From: Naumovozyma dairenensis CBS 421
Taxonomy: Eukaryota > Ascomycota > Saccharomycetes > Saccharomycetales > Saccharomycetaceae
Assembly (NCBI RefSeq): GCF_000227115.2
Contig: NC_016487.1
Coordinates: 248,001-312,000 of the forward strand
Reading direction: 5' to 3'
Length of the DNA: 64,000 nucleotides
Part shown: positions 45,892 through 54,787 of the stretch, piece after piece
Layout: each line of letters opens with the position of its first letter
Numbering within the stretch: the stretch's first letter is position 1
The notes under the pieces: model-generated
Databases searched by the model: none
What the model saw: the letters and a program-made list of their open reading frames with translations, nothing else
What the model was told of the DNA's origin: nothing
Translations under genes and position numbers: made by a program

Positions 45892-47994
45892 TTAGCTTTT
45901 CTTTTCAGACGATGAGGATAGCTCCCAAAGTCGCAGTGTTATCGTAGCTAGGAGACATGGAATTTGCTCACGTTCACCGATCCATAGGCGTAGTAGATCA
46001 TCCCAATCTCCAATAATGTCAGGATCGTCCAAATTAGATCTCAACGTATTTGCCACTAGATCTACCATCAAATAATGGGTAGGTTTGAAACATGAATATA
46101 TTTTTACTTTGTTATCTTGCAGAAATTCGATTTTGAATCCTAATAAGGAATTTACAACATCAATGAATTCTAAAGATTTCTTGTTGAAAACTTCCTTTAA
46201 CCTTAACAACTTTTTGTTACATTTGAAAATTTCTTCCTCACGTTGGTTTATTTCGAAGTTCAGATTATTGTAAACAGAAATCGGGACTTGTTCTAAATTC
46301 TCCGTGTCAGCACCATCAGGCATTAGTTTCTTCAGCAGACTTCTGTTTTCAGCTCTCAATAATTCAAGTTCTTTCTTTTTGATGAATTGATCCTTCAAAA
46401 GTGGACTATCACGTAGTTGTAAAATTCTAATTTTCTTCTCTTTCAAGGCAGTTAGTTTTCTTATTTTATTTTCTAATACTGTAATTGTGTTGTCTTTGCT
46501 TTCAATACTTCTTGATAAGGAGCCAATTTCAATTTGAAGTTCATTTATTCTTTGAGAGTAATATGTCATTCCATTCGTATCATTTGTTTTCCTCTTTTTA
46601 CTATTTTGTAATTGTTGTTTCTGTTCTTTTGTTTGCTCTTCATGTATCTTCCTTAATTCATTGGTTAAATCTTCTGTCTTATTTTTGTAATCATCAACGA
46701 GCACTTCGAATTGTTTAATATTATCAGTATTTACCGCTGCATCAATATTGTTGTCTTTATTGAACGTATCTAAATCATCAAGCTCTTTTCTTAACAATTT
46801 ACATTCTTCAAATGATAAAATTCTTTGTTGTTCTAATTCATAATTCAATTTTTTAAGATTAATTAAATTATTTTCGTAATTTCTATTCAAATCCAAAAGC
46901 TGATTTCTTTCTAGTGCTAATTCTTCATTCAGTTTCTGCAAGTCTTTATAACTCGTATCCAACGCTCTCTTCTCATCAGATAGTCTTGTGCAAGCCATCT
47001 TTTGAAATTTCCAGTCACGAATAATATCTTTAGGTTCTTTGATTTTAAGACTTTCATTTATTTCGCCATCATCGTCGAAAAATTCCCAAGATGCTAGTTT
47101 TGACTGTAGTTGAACAAAATCCAATTCCATTGTTTTAAATGAAGCTAGAGAATCTTTCAAAGTTGTAATTTCACCTTGTAACTTTTTATTTTCTAATTTA
47201 TAAAAATCGTTAGAATTTTGAAAGTTTCTTAGTTGTTTCAACTCATTTGCCTGTTTTATATTAGCCTCTTCTAATTGTTTGCAAAATTTCACTTGATCTT
47301 GAAACATGTTATTAATCGTAGTAAAATCTTCTGTACTATCAAGTTGTTGAGGTTTCATCATATTTTTCGTCTTTAAGTCAGAAATTTCGTCATCTTTTTC
47401 GCTATTTAATTTATTCAACTCTTTAATTTCTTGAGATTGACGAGCCAATTCTTCTTCATAACGTTGTAACATTGTTTTATTATTAGCGTTCTCCATATTT
47501 ACATTTTCCAACTCATGAGATATCTTAGATATTTCGTTTTCGAAATCTATTTTCAATTTTTCCACTTCATTATGCTTCAAATTCACTTCAGATTCCAATT
47601 CATCGATTCGATTTTGTTGTTCTTTTTTGACCGTATCCAAACTTTTCCTCAAGTTAGTCACTTCATCATGTAAAGAATCGTTAGTTTCATGAAGAAACTT
47701 CACATCATTCAAAGATTTCTCTAATTCATCAATTGTATTTCGATACTCTTTGTCAACAGAATTCAATTGTCTTTGCATTTGTAACTTCTCGATCTCATAT
47801 TCATTCTGAAGACTATTCAATTGGTATTGTAGAGCTAAAATTTTATGATCTTTCTCATTATTCTCCTTCAATCCTAAGGGAATTCTAGGTATCTTCGAGG
47901 GTTCTTGCTCTATATGCACTTTATTCCTAACAGGAGAGACGGGTGTCTCTAGAAATGGAGAAGAGCCACCGCTATTATTGTTGCTATTGCTCAT
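45892..47994 (-). CDS. MAD1: Spindle assembly checkpoint protein Mad1
   Basis: Mad1 is the coiled-coil checkpoint protein that recruits Mad2 to unattached kinetochores and also binds nuclear pores. From the first ATG the product has 700 residues (749 in S. cerevisiae). The N-terminus MSNSNNNSGGSSPFLETP parallels the S. cerevisiae MSNSGGSSPFLESP. A nearly continuous coiled coil runs from about 50 to 560. The Mad2-interaction/C-terminal region (KEKKIRILQLRDSPLLKDQF, then FIDVVNSLLGFKIEF) and the RWD-like C-terminal domain ending in TITLRLWELSS are conserved. The frame stays open upstream to 48127 but without an ATG. The position equals YGL086W. Confidence 0.95.
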   Translation of the reverse strand: MSNSNNNSGGSSPFLETPVSPVRNKVHIEQEPSKIPRIPLGLKENNEKDHKILALQYQLNSLQNEYEIEKLQMQRQLNSVDKEYRNTIDELEKSLNDVKFLHETNDSLHDEVTNLRKSLDTVKKEQQNRIDELESEVNLKHNEVEKLKIDFENEISKISHELENVNMENANNKTMLQRYEEELARQSQEIKELNKLNSEKDDEISDLKTKNMMKPQQLDSTEDFTTINNMFQDQVKFCKQLEEANIKQANELKQLRNFQNSNDFYKLENKKLQGEITTLKDSLASFKTMELDFVQLQSKLASWEFFDDDGEINESLKIKEPKDIIRDWKFQKMACTRLSDEKRALDTSYKDLQKLNEELALERNQLLDLNRNYENNLINLKKLNYELEQQRILSFEECKLLRKELDDLDTFNKDNNIDAAVNTDNIKQFEVLVDDYKNKTEDLTNELRKIHEEQTKEQKQQLQNSKKRKTNDTNGMTYYSQRINELQIEIGSLSRSIESKDNTITVLENKIRKLTALKEKKIRILQLRDSPLLKDQFIKKKELELLRAENRSLLKKLMPDGADTENLEQVPISVYNNLNFEINQREEEIFKCNKKLLRLKEVFNKKSLEFIDVVNSLLGFKIEFLQDNKVKIYSCFKPTHYLMVDLVANTLRSNLDDPDIIGDWDDLLRLWIGEREQIPCLLATITLRLWELSSSSEKKS

Positions 47995-48281
47995 AATCTG
48001 GGATATCCAGGGAGAACTGATATAGTATATTTGCTCTTTACTTAACTCTCCCGAGTTTCTTCTCCCGTTGAATGCATTCTCTCTTCTTTTACATGAACTT
48101 CCCTTCAACCTTCTAAACGTTACATGTCAAACATTCGACTTCGGGAAGAGATATGTTGTTGTATGAAATTTTTATGAGGACTTGAAGTATTCTTGAATAA
48201 CAAGATAAGAAATGAACGTGTAAAGAAAAAAGGAAAATACCAAAAACCAAGAAGAATAATCTATCTACAATCTCTATAATA

Positions 48282-48886
48282 ATGTCCAAAGTGTATGTTT
48301 ACTGGTGCAGAGTCGAAAATTTTTGAAAGCCACACCAACTTTTTTACTAACAAGGTACGTTATTGCTGGTTTGTCTTTTTCCATTTTTGGATTATCCACC
48401 TCGAAGGACGGAAGGTAATTCACTCAAGGGTTAAGATGAATTGATCCAGTGTATGTTATGTTATGTTATTTTCAATACAGTCCAAGAAGTTTTAGATTAC
48501 TTGAAGAATTAGAAAAAGGTGAAAAGGGAAAAGGACCTGAATCATGCAGTTATGGCCTGGCAGATGGGGACGATATTACAATGACGAATTGGAATGGGAC
48601 AATATTAGGTCCGCCTCACAGTAACCATGAGAATAGAATCTATTCTGTTGCTATTACATGTGGTCCAAATTATCCTGATGTCCCACCGACGATAAAATTC
48701 ATTTCAAAGATTAATTTGCCTTGTGTTGATGATGTAACGGGTGAAGTTAAAGCAAGTTCGTTCCATACTTTACGTGATTGGAAAAGATCTTTCACTATGG
48801 AGAATTTGCTATTAGATTTAAGAAAAGAGATGGCTACGCCAACGAACAAGAAATTGAAGCAACCAGCGGAAGGTACTACTTTTTAA
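48282..48886 (+). CDS. MMS2: Ubiquitin-conjugating enzyme variant Mms2, one intron
   Basis: Mms2 is the catalytically inactive E2 variant that pairs with Ubc13 to make Lys63-linked chains on PCNA in error-free DNA damage bypass. The coding sequence is join(48282..48292, 48481..48886), 138 residues (137 in S. cerevisiae). Exon 1 is ATG TCC AAA GT; the intron starts GTATGT and ends ATACAG. Exon 2 continues PRSFRLLEELEKGEKGKGP, and the body has GTILGPPHSNHENRIYS and HTLRDWKRSFTMENLLLDLR. There is no active-site cysteine in the E2 position. The branch point TACTAAC (48345-48351) lies 129 bases before the acceptor, unusually far, with several unused AGs between. The S. cerevisiae gene has an intron at the same place. 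It is divergent from MAD1. Confidence 0.96.
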
Positions 48887-49435
48887 GACGGTACTGTGAA
48901 GATAATACCTGCATACTGTTTAATTATATTTAATAAAACATAGTTATTTTTTTCTCTTTAATATAATTGCTAGTCACCTAACTGAACAGGTTCGATTTTT
49001 ATTTGTTATACTGATTTCTAAAAGACAATAAAATAGATAGACGACCAAGCAAGGGCTGAATTTGCAGCTTTAATTGAACTCATATATGATGAATCTTGTT
49101 GATTTAATGAATACAGGGATATCTTGAAATCTGTTTAATCCAAACTGTCCGTTATACCTTTGGTTCTTTACAGGAGGACTAATGAAGTTTTAGGTGACCT
49201 TTTTTTTTCTTAACTGATTAGGAATATTCTATCTAAGGGAAATGCCATTGCATTTTACCGATTGCTTCAGATTGGTGTAAAACAGACTTCCCATCATCGA
49301 TGTTTGACAATGGGAAGGGAAAGATGTTGTGAAACAGTTCATATAAATCTCATAATGGAGCGTTAAGTGATATACTTTTTAACATAACAGAGGAATCTCC
49401 GTTGACTACTGTTATAGGAAAAAGTCTCCACTGGG

Positions 49436-49515
49436 CACTTATTTTTCCCCTTTTGAGGTAAAAGTAGTAGTAGAAGCCTCATAATTGCACTTACTTTTCC
49501 CTTTGAGGTAATAGT
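49436..49515. repeat. Imperfect direct repeat of about 30 bp
   Basis: CACTTATTTTTCCCCTTTTG with AGGTAAAAGTA (49436-49466) recurs as CACTTACTTTTCCCTTTGAG with GTAATAGTA (49488-49515), about 50 bases apart. It is a diverged tandem duplication 520-600 bases before the alpha-factor gene. Confidence 0.6.
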
Positions 49516-49612
49516 ATCTTACTATAGATCAAGGAAATTTCTTTCTTCACTTCTTAGCTCTGCAGGTTCATTGCAGTAACTACCGTATTATTCAAAAAAA
49601 ATTGTGTCGCAC

Positions 49613-49633
49613 TTTCCTATTTGGGTCATCAAT
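49613..49633 (+). promoter_or_regulatory. alpha1/Mcm1-type PQ element of the alpha-factor gene
   Basis: The element starts TTTCCTATTTGGG, which fits the Mcm1 P box (CCYWWWNNRG). It continues directly into TCATCAAT, resembling the Q box (TCAATG) bound by Mat-alpha1. The spacing equals the alpha-specific consensus as I remember it (TTTCCTAATTAGTNCNTCAATGNCAG). It is about 405-425 bases upstream of the ATG. Confidence 0.6.
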
Positions 49634-49897
49634 AAGATGTCGCACTACCTCGATTTCTAAGAAATTACTTCCATAAACTAAAACATTTTATTCCCAGTCT
49701 ATCATAGTTCTTATATGCATAGTATTCAATCCAATGCTAAGAAAGGTTGTGATCAGAAACTTTGATACAAACTTCATAATGAAACAAGCTTTGGAGTTAC
49801 TCGAATAAGAAAATCATGGTACAACAAAAGTTGCTCTTAGTACGTGGTTTATTTTTTTATACTTCATTGATTACTTGGATCGTAAAAATGAAGAACA

Positions 49898-49904
49898 TAT
49901 AAAA
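49898..49904 (+). promoter_or_regulatory. TATA box of the alpha-factor gene
   Basis: TATAAAA lies 135-141 bases before the ATG and downstream of the PQ element, as expected for this promoter. Confidence 0.5.
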
Positions 49905-50038
49905 GAATGAGTGCTATCGTCAAAATATTAGTTACAATCCAATGTTCTTTTAATTCCTTCCTTTTAAAAGGGAAAAAATATCATCAGTCAATTAAGAACA
50001 AGACATCAATCACTCATTAAGATAATAAAAACCAAACA

Positions 50039-50605
50039 ATGAAGTTCTCCACTCTTTTATCTACTGCTGCTGCTTTAGCTTCCACTTCATTGGCTGCTCC
50101 AATTAATACCACTGAAACCATTGACAACTCCTCTGCTGCAACTTCTGCAGATATTCCAGCTGAAGCTATCCTTGGTTATTTAGATCTAGATGGTGACAAT
50201 GATATCGCTTTATTACCATTCGCTAATGCTACATCAAATGGTTTATTATTCGTTAATACTACTATTGTCGAACAAGCTACTAAAGAACAACAAAATGGTG
50301 ACGGTTCTGTTGATTTAACAAAGAGAGAAGCTGACGCCGAAGCCAACTGGCATTGGTTGAGATTAGACCCAGGTCAACCATTATACAAGAGAGAAGCTGA
50401 CGCTGAAGCTGAAGCCAACTGGCATTGGTTGAGATTAGACCCGGGTCAACCATTGTATAAGAGAGAAGCTGACGCTGATGCTGAGGCTAACTGGCATTGG
50501 TTGAGACTAGACCCAGGTCAACCATTATACAAGAGAGAAGCTGCTGCTGATGCAGAAGCTAACTGGCATTGGTTGAGATTAGACCCAGGTCAACCATTGT
50601 ATTAA
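50039..50605 (+). CDS. MF(ALPHA)2: Alpha-factor mating pheromone precursor, four repeats (MF(ALPHA)2 locus)
   Basis: This is a secreted pheromone precursor of 188 residues. It has a signal peptide (MKFSTLLSTAAALASTSLA), a pro-region with Asn-glycosylation sites at N23, N30, N63 and N73, then four units each made of Kex2 site KR, Ste13-type X-Ala dipeptides (E/D/A-Ala) and mature peptide. All four peptides are NWHWLRLDPGQPLY if Ste13 stops at Asn, encoded at 50345-50386, 50417-50458, 50489-50530 and 50561-50602. Spacers are EADAEA, EADAEAEA, EADADAEA and EAAADAEA. S. cerevisiae alpha-factor is WHWLQLKPGQPMY. The locus between MMS2 and LIF1 equals YGL089C, MF(ALPHA)2, which has only two copies in S. 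cerevisiae. Confidence 0.97.
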   Translation: MKFSTLLSTAAALASTSLAAPINTTETIDNSSAATSADIPAEAILGYLDLDGDNDIALLPFANATSNGLLFVNTTIVEQATKEQQNGDGSVDLTKREADAEANWHWLRLDPGQPLYKREADAEAEANWHWLRLDPGQPLYKREADADAEANWHWLRLDPGQPLYKREAAADAEANWHWLRLDPGQPLY

Positions 50606-50901
50606 GTTTTTCCTAAGCTAAACTTTGGAGTCCTTTTTTTCCAAACCCTATCTTTACCTTCGAATTGCTTATAATGCTAGGTAGTCCCTTTTTTTCTTTT
50701 TCTCCCACGCAGGTCGTTGATGTTCTTATAAACTGACCATATGTTTATTTTTGTCTAATTTTCTTCTCATACAATTATACATTTATATTTCCTTTTTTAT
50801 CCATACTTTTGTATGATTCCGAATAAATAAAAAACTTTTCATTTCTTTTAGTGTTTGCGATTTGTGATGAATATTATCTATCACATATAAAATTGTATAT
50901 T

Positions 50902-52350
50902 CTAAGTGTCTGTATCTGTTTCACCCTCTGTTGAGCTCTCATCTGTACCAGATTCCTTAGCATCTGTTGGTTCTTTAATGTCCCCATCTTCCGTACTTGA
51001 ACTTGATTTATCTTCAGAAGAACCCTTCTTTGCTTTTCGTCTTTCAGTTGCCTCTAATGGAGGAGAGGTCTTCTGATCCGTAGAGTCTTCTAACTTGATC
51101 ATTATATCATCGTCTTTACCATTGTCATTTGTGGCCTGTTTTTCTTCAGGGTCTAAAAACTCATCAGATGGCATTGATTCCTGTGTGTGAACATTTGATA
51201 TTGAATCTTGTGTAGAGACGTCTTCCAATTTGATATCATCATTGTCTTCGCTTTTCAGATTATCCGTTTTGGGGGTACTGCTTCTACTTTTGTCATTCCT
51301 ACTTGAGATACCGTAAAATTGGAAATCGACGAAGTCATCTTTATCATCTTTACCATTTGGTAAAATATTATTATTTATCTTTTGACGTTTTCTAAGGGTA
51401 TCATCATTATCACTGTTTGTTGCCCTTTTTTGCTTAACAGTTTTGAGGGGTGATGATTTCTTTTTCCCTTTCCTACCAGGTGCATTCAATTTTGAAACAA
51501 CGTTTGTTACATTTTTATTAATAATTTCAGAGTCAGAGATATCAATCTCATCAATGATCCCATTATCTTTTAATTTTTGTTCCAAAAAACGGATTTTTTT
51601 CTTCTTAGAATTAAGTAATCCAACAACAATTGATCGTGTTTTATTATCTCTTTCTTGTAAAATTTTATCTAATGCAACACGTTCCTCTTCAAAATTTCGA
51701 AGTCTTTCATTCAGTGTCTTCAACTTAGAATTTAAAAGACGTTTATCGTCATTAATTTTACAATAGTCATTAAATAACAATTGAGTCATTTGAAATAAAT
51801 CCACTTCACCAGTGTGGACCACATTTAATTTAATTTCTGCAATTTTTTTCAATATATTACCGGATTGTAATTCCATACAAAGTGTTGCCCCATTGTTATT
51901 ATTATCATCACCATCATCCTCATCATCATCTGAATTTCCAGACATCCTACCTACCCATCTTGTATATTCAATTTTCTCATTCAATGAGTCAATAAATATT
52001 TGATGGCCAGTCAACAGCCGTATTAATTCATACCAAACATACAATCTTAATGATGAATCATTACCCTCATCAGTCAAATGCAATGAATCAATATTCAATT
52101 GAACTTTATCGTAAATCATACTACCTTCACTAAGGACAATCTTATCAATTTGTGATTTCTCAAGTAATTCCACCGTATCTGGTAAGAGATCTGACCTTAT
52201 ATCTACATTATGATTCTTCTTCTTCTTCTCCTTCGGTTCTGAGATCGTTGTCGTACATAATCCTGTCACAAAATCAGTTGGCATATCATTAAGTTCACCC
52301 ATCAAGATGCAACTTATGAATTCCTCATGCCTCTCCTTCTTACCAACCAT
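50902..52350 (-). CDS. LIF1: Lif1, XRCC4-like partner of DNA ligase IV
   Basis: Lif1 stabilises Dnl4 in non-homologous end joining. The protein has 482 residues (421 in S. cerevisiae). Recognisable parts are the N-terminal XRCC4 head (EFISC start, LYVWYELIRLLTGHQIFIDSL, GRMSG), the coiled-coil stalk (about 200-270, ERVALDKILQERDNKTRSIV then KKKKIRFLEQKL), DDFVDFQFYGISSR (compare DDFDDFQFFGLSKR), and an acidic Ser/Asp/Thr tail ending ETDTDT, like the S. cerevisiae ETDIET. Sequence conservation is low but ordered, and the position equals YGL090W. Confidence 0.93.
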   Translation of the reverse strand: MVGKKERHEEFISCILMGELNDMPTDFVTGLCTTTISEPKEKKKKNHNVDIRSDLLPDTVELLEKSQIDKIVLSEGSMIYDKVQLNIDSLHLTDEGNDSSLRLYVWYELIRLLTGHQIFIDSLNEKIEYTRWVGRMSGNSDDDEDDGDDNNNNGATLCMELQSGNILKKIAEIKLNVVHTGEVDLFQMTQLLFNDYCKINDDKRLLNSKLKTLNERLRNFEEERVALDKILQERDNKTRSIVVGLLNSKKKKIRFLEQKLKDNGIIDEIDISDSEIINKNVTNVVSKLNAPGRKGKKKSSPLKTVKQKRATNSDNDDTLRKRQKINNNILPNGKDDKDDFVDFQFYGISSRNDKSRSSTPKTDNLKSEDNDDIKLEDVSTQDSISNVHTQESMPSDEFLDPEEKQATNDNGKDDDIMIKLEDSTDQKTSPPLEATERRKAKKGSSEDKSSSSTEDGDIKEPTDAKESGTDESSTEGETDTDT

Positions 52351-52514
52351 TCTTTTCTTTTATTGTTCTGACAAGGTGTAGCAAATCTTTTCTCGGGGTT
52401 CTAATATCATGTCCATCATGAAGCAGACTAGTTCAAGTGTTCCCAAATATACAGCATAACGACGTTAATTATTTTTCAATACTATCTGTAAAAGATCATG
52501 TCAACCCTTTTTTT

Positions 52515-52520
52515 ACGCGT
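52515..52520. promoter_or_regulatory. MluI cell-cycle box (ACGCGT) upstream of LIF1
   Basis: A palindromic ACGCGT lies 165 bases upstream of the LIF1 start. MCB sites bound by MBF give G1/S expression to many replication and repair genes. It is a single hexamer, so this is weak. Confidence 0.3.
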
Positions 52521-53251
52521 TCCGTCTATATTGAAGATTTATATATTTATATATGACATCTAGCTAGTCTGAACGACATGCTAAGGTACAAGGAATATAA
52601 AGGCGGATGATTAAATATAATAATGTGTCTCGTATTTGTATTGATGGCTCAATCGTTTATTACTGAAAGGCATTGAGACCATTATTATTGCATTAGACTC
52701 AAAAACCTGGGTTGCGATATGGACTTTTTAAATAATAATGACATATATAGACGACACTCTCTTCGCATTGAAGCTTTCCCTAGTTATTCGCCGGAGAAAG
52801 GCTATTACATTCTCATGTCTCATAAATAAATTGAATAATAGTGTAAATACTTGGCTCCCAAACAAGAAAAAAGAAAAATAATTAAGTACATATTTTAGTT
52901 TAAAAACGACACTATAAGAAATGATTGAATTTGGATCAATAGTGTATATAGAGAAAATCTGAATAATTGCCAAATTTGTGAAATTCTATTACTATATAAT
53001 ATATGAATCTCTCTTACCACTAACAACAGCCCATATACAGGAGTTACTTATGTATATACTTATGATAAGTATACATGTATTACCACTGGAATGTTATAGT
53101 ATCACTTTATAAAGTCCCTATTTCCATTTCGTTTCCTCTTTGTTTCCATTTTCCTTGCTGTTTCCAAGTTCCCATTTCCAGTTGCAAATTTGAAATTTAC
53201 ATAAAAAAATAACGCATGCATCTGAGCTTCCCAATTCAACAAGTCATCTGA

Positions 53252-53269
53252 CCGGGAACTATATCCCGG
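53252..53269. promoter_or_regulatory. Inverted repeat CCGGGA-N6-TCCCGG
   Basis: A perfect 18-base inverted repeat, CCGGGAACTATATCCCGG, is GC-rich in AT-rich surroundings and about 215-230 bases before NBP35. It contains an everted CCG/CGG pair separated by 12 bases, so it could bind a Zn2Cys6 dimer. Function is unknown. Confidence 0.4.
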
Positions 53270-53483
53270 AGGCATAGTTGTCTTTGTCTCTGAAAAAAAA
53301 AACTGTGTGATTACTAATTATTACATACATACAATACATAGGGTAGAGATGGGCTTTCTCTTATAAAAAGATAGTCATCTCATTTCATCCCATGATTAAG
53401 GAAACCACATAATACTGCAAGAAACTATATATAACAAAACCGTTATATCAACTCAAAAACTACTACATACACGACCTCGTACA

Positions 53484-54482
53484 ATGACGACAGAAGTATT
53501 ACCAAACATAACATCATCACAAGATCAAGTCCTTCCTCCAGAATACACCTTAAATGAACCAGAACCAGAACATTGTCCTGGTCCAGAATCAGAAATGGCA
53601 GGTAAGGCAGATGCATGTCAAGGTTGTTCCAATAAAGATATATGTGAATCCCTTCCAAAGGGCCCTGACCCCGACATCCCATTAATTACTGAGAATTTAG
53701 CTGGTATTCAACATAAAATATTGGTACTATCAGGGAAAGGTGGTGTTGGTAAATCTACTTTCACCACGATGTTAAGTTGGGCACTTTCAGCTGATGAAGA
53801 TTTACAGGTTGGTGCAATGGATTTGGATATTTGTGGACCTTCTTTGCCTCATATGTTGGGTTGTACAGAGGAAGTCGTTCATGAGTCGAATTCCGGTTGG
53901 ACGCCTGTTTATGTGGCTGATAATTTGGCCGCAATGTCTATTCAATTTATGTTGCCTGAAGATGATTCCGCGGTCATTTGGAGAGGTTCTAAAAAGAATC
54001 TTTTGATTAAAAAATTTTTGAAAGATGTGGATTGGGATTATTTGGATTATTTGGTCGTAGATACTCCACCAGGAACATCAGATGAACATATTTCAATTAA
54101 TAAGTATATGCAAGAATCAGGAATTGATGGAGCTCTTGTGGTAACTACTCCACAAGAAGTTGCGTTGTTGGACGTTAGAAAGGAAATTGATTTTTGTCAG
54201 AAGGCAGGTATTAAAATTTTAGGTCTTGTTGAAAATATGAGTGGATTTGTTTGCCCAAATTGTAAGGGGGAATCGCAAATATTTAAGGCAACAACAGGTG
54301 GTGGTGAAGCTCTTTGTAAGGAATTAGGTATAAACTTCCTTGGTTCCGTACCACTAGATCCAAGAATAGGGAAATGTTCTGATTTCGGTGAAAGTTTCCT
54401 TGATGCCTATCCAGAAAGTCCTGCCTCATTGGCGGTTCTAAATGTCGTTGAAGCATTGAGAGACGCTGTAGGTGATATTTAA
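53484..54482 (+). CDS. NBP35: Nbp35, cytosolic iron-sulfur cluster assembly scaffold ATPase
   Basis: Nbp35 forms a complex with Cfd1 that assembles Fe-S clusters for cytosolic and nuclear proteins. The protein has 332 residues (328 in S. cerevisiae). It shows the N-terminal four-cysteine cluster site ([19 protein letters not shown] then CSNKDIC-type spacing), the deviant Walker [20 protein letters not shown], and the C-terminal CPNC ([10 protein letters not shown]) that holds the bridging cluster. It converges with NUP145 and equals YGL091C. Confidence 0.98.
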   Translation: MTTEVLPNITSSQDQVLPPEYTLNEPEPEHCPGPESEMAGKADACQGCSNKDICESLPKGPDPDIPLITENLAGIQHKILVLSGKGGVGKSTFTTMLSWALSADEDLQVGAMDLDICGPSLPHMLGCTEEVVHESNSGWTPVYVADNLAAMSIQFMLPEDDSAVIWRGSKKNLLIKKFLKDVDWDYLDYLVVDTPPGTSDEHISINKYMQESGIDGALVVTTPQEVALLDVRKEIDFCQKAGIKILGLVENMSGFVCPNCKGESQIFKATTGGGEALCKELGINFLGSVPLDPRIGKCSDFGESFLDAYPESPASLAVLNVVEALRDAVGDI

Positions 54483-54787
54483 ACAAATGAAAAAGCAAAA
54501 GCCCATAATAGACTTCTTAGATTCATTTCGTTTCATTTCCATTAATTTATTCGGTGAAATCAACCATCTGTATAAACATATTACTGATTTATCATAAATT
54601 TTTTATTTACTCTTTAAAAAAAAAGTCATATATATTCTAGGAATGTTGTCAGCAAAAAAAACAAAACGCACTACCTTTACGTAATTTAATTTTCTTATTT
54701 AAAATATTTATATGTATATATATGAATCTTAAACAAGTAAAAGTTCATCTTTTAAATATGCTTTCTCAGGCTCCCCTAATGGTAATC

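Larger units (their letters stand above)
48887..50038. other. Intergenic MMS2-alpha factor
   Basis: This 1.15 kb region has no protein gene. In S. cerevisiae the H/ACA snoRNA snR10 lies in this interval. I searched for guide complementarity to the 25S A-loop and for a two-hairpin H/ACA shape and found nothing convincing. A hairpin arm pair CTTCCCAT/ATGGGAAG (49287-49294 / 49310-49317) is present but not diagnostic. The right half holds the alpha-factor promoter. Confidence 0.5.
52351..53483. other. Divergent promoter region LIF1/NBP35
   Basis: About 1.1 kb without a gene. It contains an ACGCGT (MCB) site near LIF1, a run of TTTCCATTT-like units around 53122-53180, and a perfect inverted repeat (53252-53269). 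Confidence 0.6.

Noticed and set aside
47995..48108. 38-residue N-terminal extension of Mad1
   Set aside because: It would start at TTG. Conservation with S. cerevisiae is good from the ATG at 47994.
48988..48998. tRNA B-box-like GGTTCGATTTT
   Set aside because: The conserved final C is missing and no A box or cloverleaf lies upstream.
49287..49317. Hairpin CTTCCCAT/ATGGGAAG as part of snR10
   Set aside because: The loop and flanks do not give H and ACA boxes with a pocket complementary to 25S rRNA.
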